A program made the position numbers and the translations under genes. From Corella eumyota (Eukaryota; Chordata; Ascidiacea; Phlebobranchia; Corellidae): a stretch of 64,000 nt of DNA. Where the stretch lies: assembly GCA_963082875.1 (NCBI GenBank), contig OY720102.1, forward strand, positions 9,274,990-9,338,989, in the 5' to 3' direction. Position 1 is the first letter of the stretch; every line of letters begins with the position of its first letter. The notes beneath the pieces are model-generated. The model saw nothing but the letters and a program-made list of their open reading frames with translations. It ran no database searches and had not been told where the DNA came from. Of this stretch, positions 61,249-64,000 are shown one piece after another.

Positions 61249-61320
61249 TGCGTCAACCGGGAGTCGAACCCGGAACTAGTGCTTGGAAGGCACCAATGCT
61301 AACCGTTACACCATCGACGC
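61249..61320 (-). tRNA. tRNA-Gly(UCC), copy 14
   Basis: Same G6-U67 form as copy 10; both are preceded on the left by the same shortened A-run spacer (TTAAAAAAATTTTTAATATC). Confidence 0.93.
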
Positions 61321-62470
61321 GTACAAAAACCGTTATTTAATGAAGCTCTTTAATATGACATAGGATCAATAAAGATAATTCATGGCCTTAAAAACTAATC
61401 AACTTACGCAAATTTTTAATTTTCATTTTAGCGTATTTAAAGAACGAACTTATTTGGATCCGATAATGTTCAAAGTTTTGTTGGAAATTGCTACCATTTT
61501 AGAGTATAAATTAATATCATTTTTAAAGTTTTTTTTTATGTACGATATTGTCAGAAAAGGACAACGGTATACTTCTTTGACCTGCCTCAAAAATATAACA
61601 TTGCATTTATTGTGTTTCATTATGATCATAAAATAGTTGTTTAAATTCACAATTTATGAAGTAAAGAATTATAGATAAATATTGTAAAATATTCTGCCGC
61701 TTATGCGTTTACCTATTTTGTTAACTACTGATCTCGCACCAAATTCTGTATATCACAGATTTATTTACAAGATGATTACCAACACAATCGAGCAACCAAA
61801 CACAACCATTTTTCAGGCTGTTCACTATGTGCCTCCTTAAACAACTCATTTCTTACAGTTTAACTTACAAATCACGTAATACAGCCCACAGCGGACAAAG
61901 TGGGGCCAAGTGACTAATGGGAGGGGGCAAGTGACTTAGGACAGATAACACATTACAATAAACATGAAAATGGCAGATTTGTTATGGTATTTCATTGATA
62001 AATGTTTGTTACGTTAAATTTATTGTTTGGTATTGGCTAATTACTTTACCACTAATACATAATTTGGATTCAGACTTGACCTATGTTGGTAAGAAGAATA
62101 TTAGCAATAAATACTTATTTTATTAAATTAGTTAACTAGTACATACCTGTTACATAAAAGTTTTTTTAAATAATCGGACGAGGGAACTTATTTTTACCCT
62201 TTAACTTGGTTACTTTGGAAAGGTAAGTTACAGTTAAATTTGCAATTTGTAAAGCTGGTAATTCACTTATAATTAAATACTGGTTTCTTTATGACGGTTA
62301 AGTTTAAAATAAAAAGTAAAATTTTTTTTGAATAAATTTAGTTACGTGTTATATCCGTGAACTTCTGAATAAACCTATTTTTATTTTTAACCTGACGTTA
62401 TGCCAACAATAGTGAAATTAAAAAGTTGTTTATTTAATTCAAAAATCGTGTTTTAATCATATAAAAAAAT

Positions 62471-62586
62471 TGTCAGAAGTGGGATTCGAACCCACGCCTC
62501 CATTCGGAGACCAGAACACCCATCGCCGCACAACGGCGAAGATTTTATCTTGAGTCTGGCGCCTTAGACCACTCGGCCATCCTGAC
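62471..62586 (-). tRNA. tRNA-Leu(CAA) with intron, copy 15
   Basis: Canonical, CCATTCGG form, full intron hairpin, T7 terminator. Confidence 0.96.
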
Positions 62587-63240
62587 ACATTTTGCATTAC
62601 GAAACTCATTAAATTAAAGATATCGTGTGGCGAAGTTTCTGATTATAATTGGTATTATGGGTTAGTTGATACAAAACCTTAACGTACTTCCTCTTTAAAA
62701 AAACGCTAAGCTTACATTATGTAAAATTTTTTTTTTAACTAACATTTGCACATCACAAAGAAAACATAATTTTTCTAGAATATATAGATATACCATAAAA
62801 ACAAAGTTAAAGCACCATTATAAAAATATTTTCAAATATATTTCATTTAAAATTTACAAAAAATATTGCATTAAATGGGTATTTCCGTTCAACCAGGTGC
62901 TGCATTACAAAACTCAATAAACTAAAAATATCGTGTTGTGAAATTTCTAATTATAATTGCTATTATGGGATAGTTGATACAAAACTTTGACTTACTTTTT
63001 TCAAAAATAAACGCTTAATTTACATTATGTCAAAATTCATTTTTACTAACCAACATATGCACATCACAAAGGGAAAATAATTTTTTTAGAATATATAGAT
63101 TTACCGAGAAAACAAATTTAAAGTTTCATTAAAAAGATTTGCAAATATAAACCGCAAATTTTATTTATTTTTAAATCAGAAAAGGTAGAATACTTTTTAG
63201 AAATTAATAAATTTCACAACAATAGTTTAAAAAAATGAAT

Positions 63241-63312
63241 AGGCGTTACTGGGGATCGAACCCAGGATCTCCTGTTTACAAGACAGGCGCTTTACCACTA
63301 AGCCATAACGCC
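63241..63312 (-). tRNA. tRNA-Thr(UGU), copy 6
   Basis: Identical to copy 1; the terminator run is T7 (AAAAAAA on the plus strand). Confidence 0.97.
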
Positions 63313-63896
63313 CTTTCTGCTTATTAACGTACTAAATTAATATCAAAGTAAAATGTAATAAGGAAAATCAAAATTTTTATTGTTTATATATTTTCGCTTA
63401 TTCTCGTTTACTCTGTTATAGGTTAAAAGCTAAACAACTTATAAAAAATACAAAATTTTTTTGCACTTTAAATGACTTAATTTATTCGTAATAAATAAAG
63501 CTCAAACTTTTGTAACAGAGTCCCAAATTAAGTTAAGTTATTCCCATTTTTGCAACCAATTTTATGTATTATGTTGGCTTATCTGGACATTGTTAATTAT
63601 ATAATTTATTATATTTTAATTATTTTCATTTTAAAGCACATAATTTTATTCTATAAGAAGATGTTGTCTTTAATTTTTTTAAATGTTTAATAACACATAT
63701 TAAATTATTTTTTAATTGTTCATGTTTATTTAACGAATTTTGAAAAACAGAGTCGGGTAAAATTACCAGTCGGATAATGTGGGGTTATATACATTAAATT
63801 TTAGCTTTATTGCTACATAAGTTAAAAAAATTATTTAATATCAAACTATGTGTATTTTATTATATAATTTTAACACTATTTTAGTATTAAAAATCT

Positions 63897-63968
63897 TTCG
63901 TCGACCGGGAGTCGAACCCAGAACTAGTGCTTGGAAGGCACCAATGCTAACCGTTACACCATCGACGC
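63897..63968 (-). tRNA. tRNA-Gly(UCC), copy 15, acceptor-end variant
   Basis: Carries the same G1-A72 mismatch and T-stem change as copies 7 and 8. The array continues beyond the window. Confidence 0.85.
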
Positions 63969-64000
63969 GTACAAAAACAGTTATTTAATGAAGCTCTTTA

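Larger units (their letters stand above)
26716..64000 (-). repeat. Head-to-tail tRNA gene array (Gly-Leu and Gly-Leu-Thr units)
   Basis: Fifteen successive units, all in one orientation, continue past the right edge. Measured between tRNA-Gly genes, unit lengths are about 2369, then 2370 five times, 2647 three times, 2645, 2372, 2370, 2370, 2646 and 2648. Short units carry tRNA-Gly and tRNA-Leu; long units add tRNA-Thr. Spacers are AT-rich yet nearly as alike between units as the genes, which shows recent amplification or homogenisation rather than selection on the genes alone. Confidence 0.98.

Noticed and set aside
26716-64000. CRISPR-like or satellite interpretation of the array
   Set aside because: Units are over 2 kb and contain complete, foldable tRNA genes with terminators; this is a gene array.
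26716-64000. Entamoeba-like origin because of tRNA arrays and AT richness
   Set aside because: Spliced THAP, P2RX7-like and C2H2 segments, and gypsy, Polinton, piggyBac and Harbinger relics, fit an animal.

Overview
The window is animal nuclear DNA from a very AT-rich genome. Genes carry spliceosomal introns with GT..AG borders, and the tRNA-Leu(CAA) genes carry the short intron typical of eukaryotes. The mobile-element mix is also animal-like: PIF/Harbinger, piggyBac, pogo, MULE, a THAP/Kolobok-like element, Ty3/gypsy and Polinton fossils. A P2RX7-like cysteine domain gene points to an aquatic invertebrate; a cnidarian such as Hydra would fit, but I cannot prove the species from this sequence.

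Positions 1 to about 26,700 are a graveyard of decayed transposons in AT-rich filler. From left to right: a MULE fragment, a hAT-like end, a 15-bp minisatellite, a second MULE transposase relic, a broken THAP-domain gene, a 491-bp MITE with long inverted repeats and TTAA flanks, a two-exon P2RX7-like gene (minus strand) whose 5' side is a 93-bp tandem repeat, a multi-exon C2H2/acidic gene (plus strand) with a duplicated last exon, a Polinton polymerase fossil, a Harbinger N-terminal piece, a Ty3/gypsy 3' fossil, a tRNA-Thr pseudogene, a piggyBac C-terminal relic, two further Harbinger relics and a pogo relic.

From 26,716 to the right edge the window is one head-to-tail array of tRNA genes, all on the minus strand. 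It holds 15 complete tRNA-Gly(UCC), 15 tRNA-Leu(CAA, intron-bearing) and 6 tRNA-Thr(UGU) genes, plus a truncated tRNA-Gly at the left border. Units are either about 2,370 bp (Gly-Leu) or about 2,647 bp (Gly-Leu-Thr). The short unit looks like a deletion derivative, because it cuts through the second copy of an internally duplicated spacer module and removes the Thr gene. Diagnostic substitutions show that blocks of several units were themselves duplicated, giving a mosaic higher-order structure. Every tRNA gene has its own internal Pol III promoter and a T-run terminator, so each is probably transcribed separately.

No convincing long protein gene lies in the array. The most notable system in the window is this amplified three-isoacceptor tRNA array, with its unit polymorphism and a few possibly decaying members.
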